From contig CM035428.1 in assembly GCA_020310875.1 (NCBI GenBank), positions 109,211,245-109,275,244 of the forward strand: DNA of 64,000 bases, in the 5' to 3' direction. The position numbers and the translations under genes were made by a program. The notes under the pieces are model-generated. The model saw only the letters and a program-made list of their open reading frames with translations, was not told the origin of the DNA and did no database searches. This stretch comes from Ceratopteris richardii (taxonomy: Eukaryota; Streptophyta; Polypodiopsida; Polypodiales; Pteridaceae). Each line of letters begins with the position of its first letter. Position 1 is the first letter of the stretch. Below are positions 34,561-43,913 of this stretch, in pieces.

Positions 34561-35330
34561 AATCTATTGCACAAGATTTCCTATCTTTCTACCATTATTG
34601 TAAATTGATGTGTAATACCTTTTATCTTTTTTGATAATATAAACTACCTTTCTCAAAAAGAAACACATGTATCTAATGAGCACCCAATAGCTAATAGGTA
34701 TTTGATACCGATCTTGGATTGTGTACCGTAAAGGAGCAACATGAGTGGAACACGGATTGTTTCAATGCGCTTGTAACATCGGAGCTCATACTTATCATTA
34801 ATGAGGTATTGATCCTCCACCTCATAGCATACCATCCATGGGTTGAAAAACGATTAAAGGAAGAAAACACACACTAATACCATTCACTTACCTCAATCAA
34901 TGTAGAGTATCTTCAATAGATCAACAATTAGTGGCAAATAAGTGAATATAAAGTTATGTAATATATTGAAGACATTCAGTAATTGTTGTTCAAGAGTAAT
35001 AATCTCCATCAATGTATCAAGAAATGAGCAGCCAACACATATGTCATCAAAGAGATCATGTTTCATATAGTATGAGTTATTTGGAAGAGTACCTTCCAAT
35101 ATTCACCATTACTCTCAAATTCAAGGACTCAAACCCAAGAGAAAGACAAATTAAATGGGAAATGAGCCTCATGATATTGAACAACTAGTTCAAACACTAG
35201 CACATCCTACTAGTTTAAAGTATAGCAAGTGATACCCTTCACACAATCTATTAACTCAAACTATGATACAAAAGATATTAGACGCAAAGATCAAGATTCC
35301 TTTAAGTATTTTAAGTTGTGCAATGACATT
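34561..35330. other. No recognisable feature
   Basis: AT-rich sequence between the copia fragment and the 18-bp repeats. Possibly older gag or LTR debris; nothing supportable was read. Confidence 0.5.
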
Positions 35331-35384
35331 GGTGTCCATCTAGGCATTGGTGTCCATCAAGGCATTGGCATCCATCAAGCCATT
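35331..35384 (+). repeat. 18-bp tandem repeat, three units
   Basis: Units GGTGTCCATCWAGGCATT, with two to three changes in the last, at 35331, 35349 and 35367. The length is a multiple of three and it reads open as G-V-H-x-G-I on the plus strand, just upstream of the DUF7869-like pseudogene. Confidence 0.85.
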
Positions 35385-35469
35385 GTAGGCTATTGCAAGA
35401 AAGAAATCTTAAATAATTGATGATGTCATGAGTTAGACAGAGTAACTATTTTTCTTAGCATTCTTAAGG

Positions 35470-36290
35470 ACATTGTAGATGAAGTACTTATGAAAATGCA
35501 TTTATTTGGTGCTTTTGTATACAATGGAACTGTAAAGTTTAAGGTTTTCTTCACATATTCCAACATGCATAATGATCCAAATCTTACAATCACTATGATT
35601 CATAAAGTTTTTCAATGATGGGAGGGTATTCTGCCAAGAACTCTGTATTTGTAGCTGGATAATACTGCAACAAAGAATAAAAATTATACAATCTTTGGAT
35701 ATTTATGCCTGCTTGTTGATAGATAAGTGTTTTAGAAGTTTAAGGTAAATTTCCTTTTAGTTGGGCACACTCATGATCACATTGATCAAATGTTTAGTAC
35801 ATTCTCTAAGAGGTTGGCACGCCATAAGCTTTTACTCTTCCAATATTATCTATGTTGATTTCTGAAGCATATACTCCAAACCATGAAGTTCAACATCTTA
35901 CATAGATTTATGACTTTAAATAGTTTTGCTCAGCAAGTCTTGATAATAGTGCTAAGGCTTTGGCTCCATTGCAAAATACTAGTTTCAACCATGTATTCTT
36001 GATGAGGAGTCTTAAGGACATAACTTTCAAAGCATTATTCATGTTCTCTTGGGTGGGAGCCTAAAGATGGATGTAGATTTTTATTGAATGTACCTAATTT
36101 GATTGTCTATGGTGTAGAACAAACACCATGTGAAGATAAAAGAAATATGGAAAGATCGATGTGGAAGATAAAGGTGGATGCATGTACTTATTGAAAAGAA
36201 GAAACAGATTGAGCACGCAAGAAAATATGCTAGGGATCAAGATGTATCTTGGTGGGATGATTTTTTAACCATCAAGAAGGTCTTGTACTG
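35470..36290 (+). pseudogene. Decayed gene with a DUF7869-like domain
   Basis: One plus-strand frame from about 35478 reads MKMHLFGAFVYNGTVKFKVF, then HNDPNLTI, then LPRTLYL, a stop, LDNTATKNKNYTIFGYLCLLV, two stops, and KVNFLLVGHTHDHIDQMFS (about 35754-35810), then SKRLARHK. The pattern LYLQLDN..KNK..., L-V-GHTH-x-x-IDQ-FS is what I remember of the DUF7869 family (uncharacterised proteins, often multicopy, with a possible metal-binding HxHxxxD). Four in-frame stops interrupt it. A frame-shifted continuation (QIEHARKYARDQDVSWWDDF, about 36209-36268) looks like the family's C-terminal part. Function is unknown; the family name should be confirmed by a profile search. It is the only non-retroelement protein remnant I recognise here. 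Confidence 0.65.
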
Positions 36291-36724
36291 AATCAAATGC
36301 ATCCGATGAGGATGTTGTAAACATAAATCAAGAAAGTTGTGCTTTGATGTCAAAAACTTTGACAGATTTTGTGCTTATAAGAATGCTCCAAAGGAGTTTG
36401 CACAATGAAATCATGTTCTATAGAATTTTTGATTCACTATCCAAGATACTCCATCGAATACACATTCAATCTTTATCTTCTGTATGCAAATTTTAGTCAT
36501 TATTATATTGCTCATATAGATTCTAGAGATGTCAATGTAAAACAGATCAAAATATTGGGCACATTTTGAGCTCCAAAATTATTAAAAAATGTGAAAAAAT
36601 CATATTTTTTTATTTGATTTTTGAAATATATGTATACTGGTATAAAGCGCTTTCAACATAAAATACAAATTTTTTTCTTCAGTGAGGGATTTCTCTTTTA
36701 TCGACATAGTTTTTGTTTGTTACG
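36291..36724. other. No recognisable feature
   Basis: AT-rich region after the pseudogene; no ORF or repeat was supported. Confidence 0.5.
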
Positions 36725-37340
36725 TCTCACTGTTATGTATGTGTATGTGCATATTCATGAGAAAGAAACTGTTCGGATGTAAACAAGGTACAGCCCAAGA
36801 AATATGGCAGCTGGTGCAACATATGTCTCTTATCTTTTCCATGCTACATGTACAATCTTTTCTTCCCCTAAAGGCGAGAGAAGGAGATCTAAACATAGAC
36901 GAGATACTTGAAAGAGGAAAGAGCTGTTGGGATCTCGAGTCACAAGAAAACGTATGTTATACAAGGAATAATACGAGTCTTTAGTTTCCTCCGTATCACC
37001 CCATGCAATGCTTGTAATTATTACTTCTAATTAATACGATAAGAAAGGTTAATTTTTTAAGAAAAACTCGACCTTATCGTTTTTCTTTTGATGCTTGTGA
37101 ACGCTCCGAAGGCTCTGCATCTGCGCCTTGTCTATTTCAGTTTGCATTACAAGATTGGTATCCGTATGTATATACTGTCGTGTGTATGAATGTATTTGAG
37201 ACAAAGAGAGAGACTTCAAAGCTGTTTTTTTTTTCAATCCACAAACTTTGGATATTTTCTGTTCTCTCAATTCAATAGTAACATAGCATTTGAAGAAACC
37301 CTCAATCCTTAGCCGGTCAAGTCTTTCTTCTGTTCTGCAT
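36725..37340 (+). other. Anonymous block P, copy 1 (empty-site paralog)
   Basis: Matches 43147-43208, then 43507-43759, then 58938-59330 in order. It lacks the SINE (empty junction at about 36786-36793) and lacks the LINE/copia nest (empty junction at 36984/36985). It therefore shows the pre-insertion state. No gene was recognised in the block itself. Confidence 0.75.
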
Positions 37341-37740
37341 TCTGATGGGCTTTAGTGTGTTGGTGGTTCAACCATGGGAGTGGGGTACTTTCCAAACTTA
37401 TCAATAAGTTTTATTACTTGAAAGGTATGCAACTTAATGTGTTTGGGTAGGCGATGGTGGTCAAGGTGTTCGTTATCTCCTCTATCATCTACTTCATGGC
37501 TTGTTTGAGGCTGTGCAATAAAAAGATGTAGAAGCTAGAAAGAATCTATAGAAATTTTCTTTGGATGGGGATCTCAACAAAAGGGGAGTGACAAAAATCA
37601 AATGGGAAATTTGCTCTGGTTCAAAAGTCAGGGGTGCACTAGGTATTTTAAATGTGGAAGCCTTCACAAAATGGATGATTAAAGCTTGGCATAATGCATC
37701 TACTTGCAAAGAGAGGTATGATCTAGCATTTCCATTCATA
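37340..37740 (+). pseudogene. LINE-alpha copy 5, RT thumb fragment
   Basis: The plus strand reads MQLNVFG, VISSIIYFMACLR, KLERIYRNFLWMG, then KIKWEICSGSK and KWMIKAWH, homologous to the RT thumb of the 7.3-9.4 kb LINE. Several stops and a frameshift. The same fragment begins block P copy 2 at 59330. Confidence 0.75.
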
Positions 37741-37852
37741 AGCAATGCCCAATTAGAAAGAGATCAACATCAATGCATGTTGAGATTGTTGTCCTATGGA
37801 TTGAATGGGCATTGACGTTTCTCTTGATAAGAAGGCAATGAATTTCAAATTT

Positions 37853-38040
37853 CATGTGTGATTATCTTTCTTATTGCCCAGTAAGATTATGGCAGCTATG
37901 AAATACCTGAAGACAAGGTTTAGCTGGTCCTTATTTTACAAAGCTTCCATGTGTGATTATCTTTCTTATTGTCGAGTAAGATTATGGAAAGTGTGAAACA
38001 TTTGAAGACGAGATGTAATTTGTGATTTGCTTACAAAGGC
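37853..38040 (+). repeat. 95-bp tandem duplication
   Basis: 'catgtgtgattatctttctt' and the following stretch occur at 37853 and again at 37948 with moderate divergence. No gene is present. Confidence 0.75.
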
Positions 38041-38574
38041 TCCAACGTTATATCACTCAATGTACACATTGCTTAAAAATAAAAGCTATAGATTGAAAAC
38101 GAGAAGACCGGAAAGCAAAAGTACTTGAAGAATATATATCGACACTAGTCATGAAGAATAGGAAAGAATAAGGTCCACTTACAATGAGGAAATATAAGTA
38201 TCACTTTCTTTTAAGATTCATCTCATCTCAAATACTGAAACAGTTAAAGTCAGTCCTTTGATTTGTCCTATCCATGTTCACATTTCTAGTCCAAAGACGG
38301 AAATGGGTTTTCGATTTTCTCATATAATGATTGATGGTATCAGGTAGGCTCAAATTTCCTTTCTCAACAAAGATCTTTGAAAGTGAGAAAACATGTGAAG
38401 ATGTAGGGCTGAGCTTGTTATTTAATTCTACAACTACCAACCTTGAACAATCATTGTAGGTACTCTTAAAAGCAAACGAAAAAGTTACAAAGGGAGGATA
38501 GAGAGGAAGAAGCCTATCATGTATGAAGATAGATTGAAGATTTGTGTGTGTATGTATGGCAAAAGTGGAGACCA
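38041..38574. other. No recognisable feature
   Basis: Sequence between the tandem duplication and the 3' cut end of LINE-alpha copy 6. A minus-strand open stretch here does not resemble LINE protein and is probably chance. Confidence 0.5.
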
Positions 38575-41222
38575 CAACAAAGCGATGTCGTAGAAAGCAT
38601 AAATGTGTTAACAACCATTGCACGCCCTGCAAGGTTAACTTGCATACCTTTCTAATGATTAAGTTTGCTATCCAGTTTGGATAGCACCTTGTTCCACCGT
38701 TGGTCCATTGAGATGTTGAAGCCCATCGGAATACCGAGGAGACGGAAGACTTGACCTCTAGGGATAGCTTGACACCCCTCATCTAACAACAATTGGGGTG
38801 GAGGTCTACGAATTGCTCTGAAAGCAGTTTTAGCATGGTTGATTTTTGAACCTGATGCCACACAAAAGGTGTCGAGGCAACTCCAGAACACCCCAATGTT
38901 GTTCATATCATTATGTACAAAGGCATTCATGTCATCGTCAAAGAGTCTCACAATCATTTGGCCGTGATCTACAGGTAGGGAAAGACCCTTGAGATTGCCA
39001 GCGTCCATGTGATACTTTAATAGGCGACTGAGGCCATCTGAGGCAATAGCGAAGAGTAGAGGAGCCAGAGGGCAGCCTTGCTTGATAGATCTTTTTAAAC
39101 ATATGGGCTTAGAGAGCTTACCGTTCATATTTATTCTCGTTGAAGCATTTTCGAGTAGAGTGGACACCATCTTCGTGAAATTTTGCCTGCATCCAAGGTC
39201 TTTCAGTGATTGAAGAATAAAGTCCCATTCCAATCAGTCATACGCTTTGTCGAAGTCAATCTTAATGAATACCAGATCTCATGTAGACTGCTCAGCAAAT
39301 GCAAGGCCTTCCCAAATATCGACAATTGCTTCAAGTATAGATCTACCTTTGATAAAACCTTTCTGGTCTTCCCAATTGCTTCAAGTATTGCTTCAAATAT
39401 CGACAATTGCTTCAAGTATAGATCTACCTTTGATAAAACCTTTTTGAATACCAGATCTTATGTAGACTCCTCAACAAACGCAAGGCCTTTCCAAATATCA
39501 ACAATTGCTTCAAGTATAGATCTACCTTTGATAAAACCTTTCTGGTCCTCACATAGCCATGACTTTAAATGACAAGAAATTATGTTGGCGATAACTTTGG
39601 CAATTATCTTGTAACCAGTTTGGAGCATGGTAATCGGCCGCCAATTTTCAATTTTGTTCTTATCTTCCTTTTGTGAATTAACTTGATGACACCATTATTA
39701 AGATACTCTGGGAGGGCACTGAAGGAGAGAGCCTCTTGCCACACCAAACGCAGTGGGGTGGCCACCACATGCTTGAAGGACTTGAAAAACGCATTGGTGA
39801 GACCATTAGGACCCGGACTTTTTCCATTGGGAAGAGCACCAATAACCTTGAAAAGTTCGTTCTCGGAAACGATTGCATCCAGTAGAGAATTCATGTTCTG
39901 TGGGATTCTAGATTGAGCAACCCTTGAGATGGTTGCCATGCAGTCATGCCTGTGCGGGGAAAGAGGAGTTGAGATCCCGAGAAGATGGGTAAAGTGCTCG
40001 ACGATGATAGATCTGTTCTCAACTTCCATGCTACATTCGATCCCATTGTTATCGACCAAGAAGGGGATGGATTCCCTAGCTTGTTTCCTTTTGAGGATGT
40101 TACACATCTCTTTCGATGGTTTGTCAGCCTTCCCCTCCCACCAATCTTTCAAGAATATTTGCAGATTTTTCCTTTGAACCTCTTCCTCGATTCTGAGTCT
40201 TCCCTTGGTTTTTAGAAGCCCTTGTTGGCATTGCAAGTTACCTTTGTTCACTTCTTCTTCAAGCCGTGAGAGCCTCCGATACACCGTTTCTCTTCTTTTT
40301 TTCTAGATATCTCTTATAGCCTTATGGGTCCTGATCAGAATCTGTCGAGTCCTTTCCACCGTGCTTCTCCATCACTTAGCCGGTTCATTACAGTAGGCAA
40401 AGGCCTCCATCCACACTACGGAAATTTCTTGGTGGACAGAGGGGAGGGAAAACGACGTCTGACAAGCATGAAACCAAGGAGCTTTTCGGAGCATGGGCAT
40501 CGGTTTGAAAGAAAGAGTAATCGGGTAGTGGTCCGAGATAGTCAGGTCCATGTGTTGGGAAATCGAGGGAATACCCCACTGGTGGATGGTGTTTTGGTCG
40601 ATGTAACCTCTATCAAGTCTTGCTTTTCTTAGAGAGTCCTCCAATTAGAGATTAGACCAGGAGAACCCCTTCATGTCTTTCACCTCGACTAGGTCAAGAT
40701 GGAGCTTGATTTTTATCCCATATCTCTTTCTCCCAACCGTCAATAATTTTCCCCTTGTTATTCCATCGGTCCTCAGAAAACTCAACCATGTTGAAATCCC
40801 CAAAAATCAATACATTGTTCGAGAGGGATCCGAGGGAAGCCCACGTATCGATTCTATTCGCCTCTCCATTAGGGGCATAAATTGAGACCACAGAAACTGA
40901 ATAGGGAACCCTATAGGGAACCTGATAGAGGTAGCAATCCAACAATGATTCCGATCTTCACAAGTCGAGGTCAACCTGTTGGACCACGAGTAACTAATCC
41001 CAATCGCAGCGCCCCCCACCCCCCTAGGGTGTGAAGTGGAGAACGAAAGGTGGTTTGGAGAAATGCATTTAAGTCGTTTTTGGAGATCCTCTACATCGAT
41101 TTTAATTTCTTGTAAGCGGATAAAGTCGGGAATAAGGCACTTGTCTTTGAACCACTGACCAAGAATTGCCGCTCTTGAAGGGTCAGGCAAACCCCTGACG
41201 TTTAGCGATGTGATTTTCATTA
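38575..41222 (-). pseudogene. LINE-alpha copy 6, ORF2 from start to RT, 3' end missing
   Basis: The minus strand begins at about 41220 with the endonuclease start MKITSLNVRGLPDPSRAAIL and catalytic-type LQEIK. It continues through FGDFNMVEF and ISDHYPITLSF (EN C-terminal His motif), the linker, FLVDNNG, the RT blocks NGKSPGPNGL and NNGVIKLIHKR, FDKAYD-stop-LEWDF, GCPLAPLLFAIA and FDDDMNAF. It stops near 38575 in the thumb. The polymerase FADD has changed to FDDD. There are three or more frameshifts; the stop after AYD is TGA where the intact copy has CGA. It begins at ORF2 with no ORF1. The RT finger region is triplicated at 39298-39547. Confidence 0.85.
39298..39547 (-). repeat. Triplicated RT-finger segment inside LINE-alpha copy 6
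   Basis: Three copies of 'ttgcttcaagtatagatcta' plus 'cctttgataaaacctttytgg' lie at about 39326, 39408 and 39508. Copies one and three also share the 'gcaaggcctt(t)ccaaatatc' flank. Each encodes the GFIKGRSILEAIV block on the minus strand. Spacings differ (about 82 and 100 bases), so two successive duplications are likely. Confidence 0.85.
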
Positions 41223-41463
41223 TTGATGGTTGCCCTCTTTGAGTTGGATGTTTGTCGTGTAGCCTGCAGACATTCTTTAACGGGCATAACCATCATCATA
41301 AAGTATATGTGTATCCCAAGCACGTGTGCGCACGTTTGTTGTAAAGCATACACTTGAAATTTGCACGTTTGTGCACATTTCAATTGCATTGGCATGAATT
41401 AACATATGTCTCTGCTTGTGCGTGCGTGCACATGTCTTTGTGTGTATATGAGAGAGAGAGAAC
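41223..41463. other. No recognisable feature
   Basis: Flanking DNA between two LINE copies, with GT/AG-rich words near 41420-41460 and no gene. Confidence 0.5.
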
Positions 41464-41476
41464 GTTTATGTCTGCG

Positions 41477-42803
41477 TTTTTTTTTCAATAAAGGGAGTTC
41501 CGCAATGCCTACTCTCCCTGACTTTAATTAAATAAAAGAAGAATACAAGTGAATAGGACTAGTGCCCTCGAGATCTCTCAAGTCTCACAATACGGGGGCA
41601 ACACAAACATGTCAAGAAGTCATACCTTCGTGGTAGATCATACAAAGCTTACATGGAGTTATAGAGGAGGTTGATAAACTTCGCATCCCTATCATGAGGA
41701 GCCAACTTGGTTTTAAGCTTATTGTTGACATATTATGGCTCTTTGTGATGTATGAAGGGGGGGTTTTTTTTACAGTTAGCAATTCATTTGCCGAGAAAGA
41801 ATAGGGACTTCTCGATCGACCACTCCTTGGGGGTATTGCCAAAGTTCTGAGTGCATCTTTGCAGCCAAATCTTCCAAAGGATCTCTCCCTTGATCGCATT
41901 CCACAATGTCATAGAGCAACCGATCGCTTCACCAATGAGGGCATGCTTCCAATTGATTTGTTCTTGGAGCCCTAGAGAAGGACCAAGGACCCTCCATAGC
42001 CGAAGGGATTTAGGGCAAGCAAAGAATAGGTGACCAATATCCTCTTTGCTACGGTAACATCGCTTGCACCAGGGTGGAACACCACATACCTTGTTAGCTT
42101 TTGTATTGTTCCATATTCCACAGTGTAAAATTTGCCATAGGAGGACCAACTTTTTGTTTTCAATGAGAGGGTGCCAGATAGACATAAATTTCATATCCCA
42201 TCAAAGTCGCGTCCAGTTGAGACACCATTTCTTGTTGAGACTGATATGAATGTCATTGCCAGCTTCGACATATGGAAGCTTGGAGACGCGATTACCATTA
42301 TACCATTTAAGGCCTTGTAGGTCCAGAGCATCCTGTCCCATAAGTAGTCAGATTTTAGAGCGGTCCCAAGCATGGTGTCTGCTGAATGAAATATTCCATT
42401 CCTCGTATGTGACCGCAACACTAGGGTCAAGGTCCTCAAAGTCCACCCATCTATTTGTTTCATGTTTCTAGAGGTGCTTTCATTGTTTGAATCCCTTATT
42501 CTAGAGTCTCTTGGCACTTAAGACCCCCCTGTTATGGTCCCCGGTCCAGAGAAAGTTCTTACAAATACTTTCCAATTTGGCTAATACTTGATCCTTCGGT
42601 CTCGAGCAAGAAAGAAAGTATATGATTGAGGATAGGAGGAACATGTTGATCACCATGGCCCGGCCAGCAAGATTAATTTGCAAACCCCTACAATAGTTAA
42701 GTTTATTATTAAGTCTGGCGAGGACCCAAGCCCACCTTTGTTCCAAAGTAACACCGAATCGCATGGGGATACCAAGAATACGAACGACCTCACCGGATTG
42801 AAT
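41477..42803 (-). mobile_element. LINE-alpha copy 7, 5'-truncated, with target-site duplication
   Basis: The minus strand starts within RT (VVRILGIPMRFGVTLEQRW, about 42795) and continues through the thumb and the zinc-binding CKRCYRSKEDIGHLFFACP (about 42010-42070). It then runs through WKIWLQRCTQNFG to a 3'UTR with the family tail and poly-A, seen as poly-T at 41477-41485. It is flanked by GTTTATGTCTGYG at 41464-41476 and 42804-42816, a good target-site duplication of about 13 bases with one difference. Stops and frameshifts are present. Confidence 0.88.
41784..42194 (-). pseudogene. LINE-alpha copy 7 ORF2 C-terminal part
   Basis: Open for 136 residues: FMSIWHPLIENKKLVLLWQI, the zf-RVT-type cysteines and histidine (C..C near WCKRCYR, HLFFAC), EAIGCSMTLWNAIKGEILWK, ending KSLFFLGK. 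Upstream parts lie in two other frames at 42191-42517 and 42501-42821. Confidence 0.85.
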
Positions 42804-42816
42804 GTTTATGTCTGTG

Positions 42817-43208
42817 TTCATATGTATGAATGGAGGAGAGTTTATGTCGGACTAGACCCCTCTTATTCTTCTTTTAGGTGTCACTGAACTTGCTCAGGGA
42901 GGTTGAACTCTTTTGTAGCACATGTTCAAGAATAACATACGATATTAATGCATTTGAATGCAATGTGTACTACTTTGGGTATACATTTACAGACTTGTGC
43001 GTACCAGAGAGATTATCAGGGAATGAAGGAAAACTTTTAATGAACTTTGAACATCTTTTACCGTTTATTTTCTTCAAATGTCGCACAGGGTTCGTGTGTA
43101 TTCACTCCTTTGGTAAACTTTTGAATATCAGTAACACGCAGGATTAGCGTATGTATGTCTGCGCGTATTTATGACAAAGAAAGTATTCAGATCGAAAGAA
43201 GGTGCAGT
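42817..43208. other. Block P copy 2, left flank
   Basis: The last 60 bases match 36725-36790. The rest is anonymous. The final bases (43198-43208, GAAGGTGCAGT) are the left target-site duplication of the SINE. Confidence 0.6.
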
Positions 43209-43506
43209 GTCCCGGTTTGCTGGCCTGGTGGTTGGGCCTCTCGCCTCTTGAGGCGGGGGCGAGGGTTCAACCCCTGGCAGCAACATGTAGGGACATATAA
43301 ATCCCAGGAACTGATGTATGTGGCTGTTGGCCACCGTTTGACCATCCCCGCGGTAGTTGTGACTGCCGTTTAACCCAGTTGTAAACCCCTGTTCTTGTGG
43401 GATAAGGGGGGTCCCATGGGTACTATGCCCTTCCTTGTACAGTTGTAATTTCAAAGTTAAAGTCCGGGGGAGTAGGCCTCAGCCGAACCTCCATTTAAAA
43501 AAAAAA
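43209..43506 (+). mobile_element. tRNA-derived SINE with LINE-alpha-like 3' tail
   Basis: A complete SINE of about 298 bases. The head has Pol III internal promoter boxes: A-like TGGCCTGGTGG at 43221-43231 and B box GGTTCAACCCC at 43264-43274. They are 43 bases apart as in tRNA genes, with a GC-rich hairpin between them at the anticodon-arm position. The last 120 bases match the LINE-alpha 3'UTR (GGGGGGTCCCATGGGTACTA, then AAGTCCGGGGGAGTAGGC, then CCGAACCTCC). It ends in A-rich sequence. It is flanked by perfect 11-base duplications GAAGGTGCAGT at 43198-43208 and 43507-43517, and the paralog at 36.8 kb is empty. It encodes no protein and would be copied by a LINE's reverse transcriptase. Confidence 0.88.
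43221..43274 (+). promoter_or_regulatory. RNA polymerase III type 2 promoter (A and B boxes)
   Basis: The A-like box has one mismatch to TRGYNNARNNG. The B box fits GGTTCRANYCC fully. The spacing is tRNA-like. It lies inside the SINE and would drive its transcription. Confidence 0.8.
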
Positions 43507-43532
43507 GAAGGTGCAGTCCAAGAAATATGGCA

Positions 43533-43750
43533 CCTACATGTACAGTCTTATCTTCCCCTGAAGACGATAGAAGGAGATCTAAAAATAGTCGAATCGCAAG
43601 AAAGCGTATGTCATACAAGGTAATAATATGACGATAGAAGGAGATCTCCCATCCTACATGTACAGTCTTATCTTCCCCTGAAGACGATAGAAGGAGATCT
43701 AAAAATAGTCGAATCGCAAGAAATCGTATGTCATACAAGGTAATAATATG
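43533..43750 (+). repeat. 98-bp tandem duplication in block P copy 2
   Basis: 'cctacatgtacagtcttatc' through 'caaggtaataatatg' occurs at 43533-43630 and 43653-43750 with one visible difference. The 22 bases between them repeat part of the unit. The paralog at 36.8-37.0 kb has a single copy, so this arose after the block duplicated. Confidence 0.9.
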
Positions 43751-43759
43751 AGTCTTTAG
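43745..43759 (+). repeat. Target-site duplication, left copy (LINE-beta nest)
   Basis: AATATGAGTCTTTAG, repeated exactly at 58938-58952 on the far side of a 15.2-kb nest. The paralog at 36970-36984 carries one copy (with one change) and nothing inserted. Confidence 0.9.
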
Positions 43760-43913
43760 ATTACGTCTGTCAGCCTGATTCCCCACTCTGTGATTCGACC
43801 AAAAAATTAGTTAGCTGGCCATCTGTGAATGGAACTAGGGTTTCGTCTGCGAGCTCAAGCTTTCCCCCTATGCGACCATCATCACCCGGCCCTCCCTCCC
43901 CCCACTGGGAGGT

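Noticed and set aside
38228-38782. 184-residue minus-strand open frame
   Set aside because: Only its first part overlaps LINE ORF2, in another frame. The remainder is low in LINE similarity and reads as chance open sequence across the LINE break.
43221-43290. Possible genuine tRNA gene
   Set aside because: A and B boxes are present, but acceptor and anticodon arms do not fold as a proper cloverleaf, and the sequence sits at the head of a transposed unit with target-site duplications. It is a SINE head.
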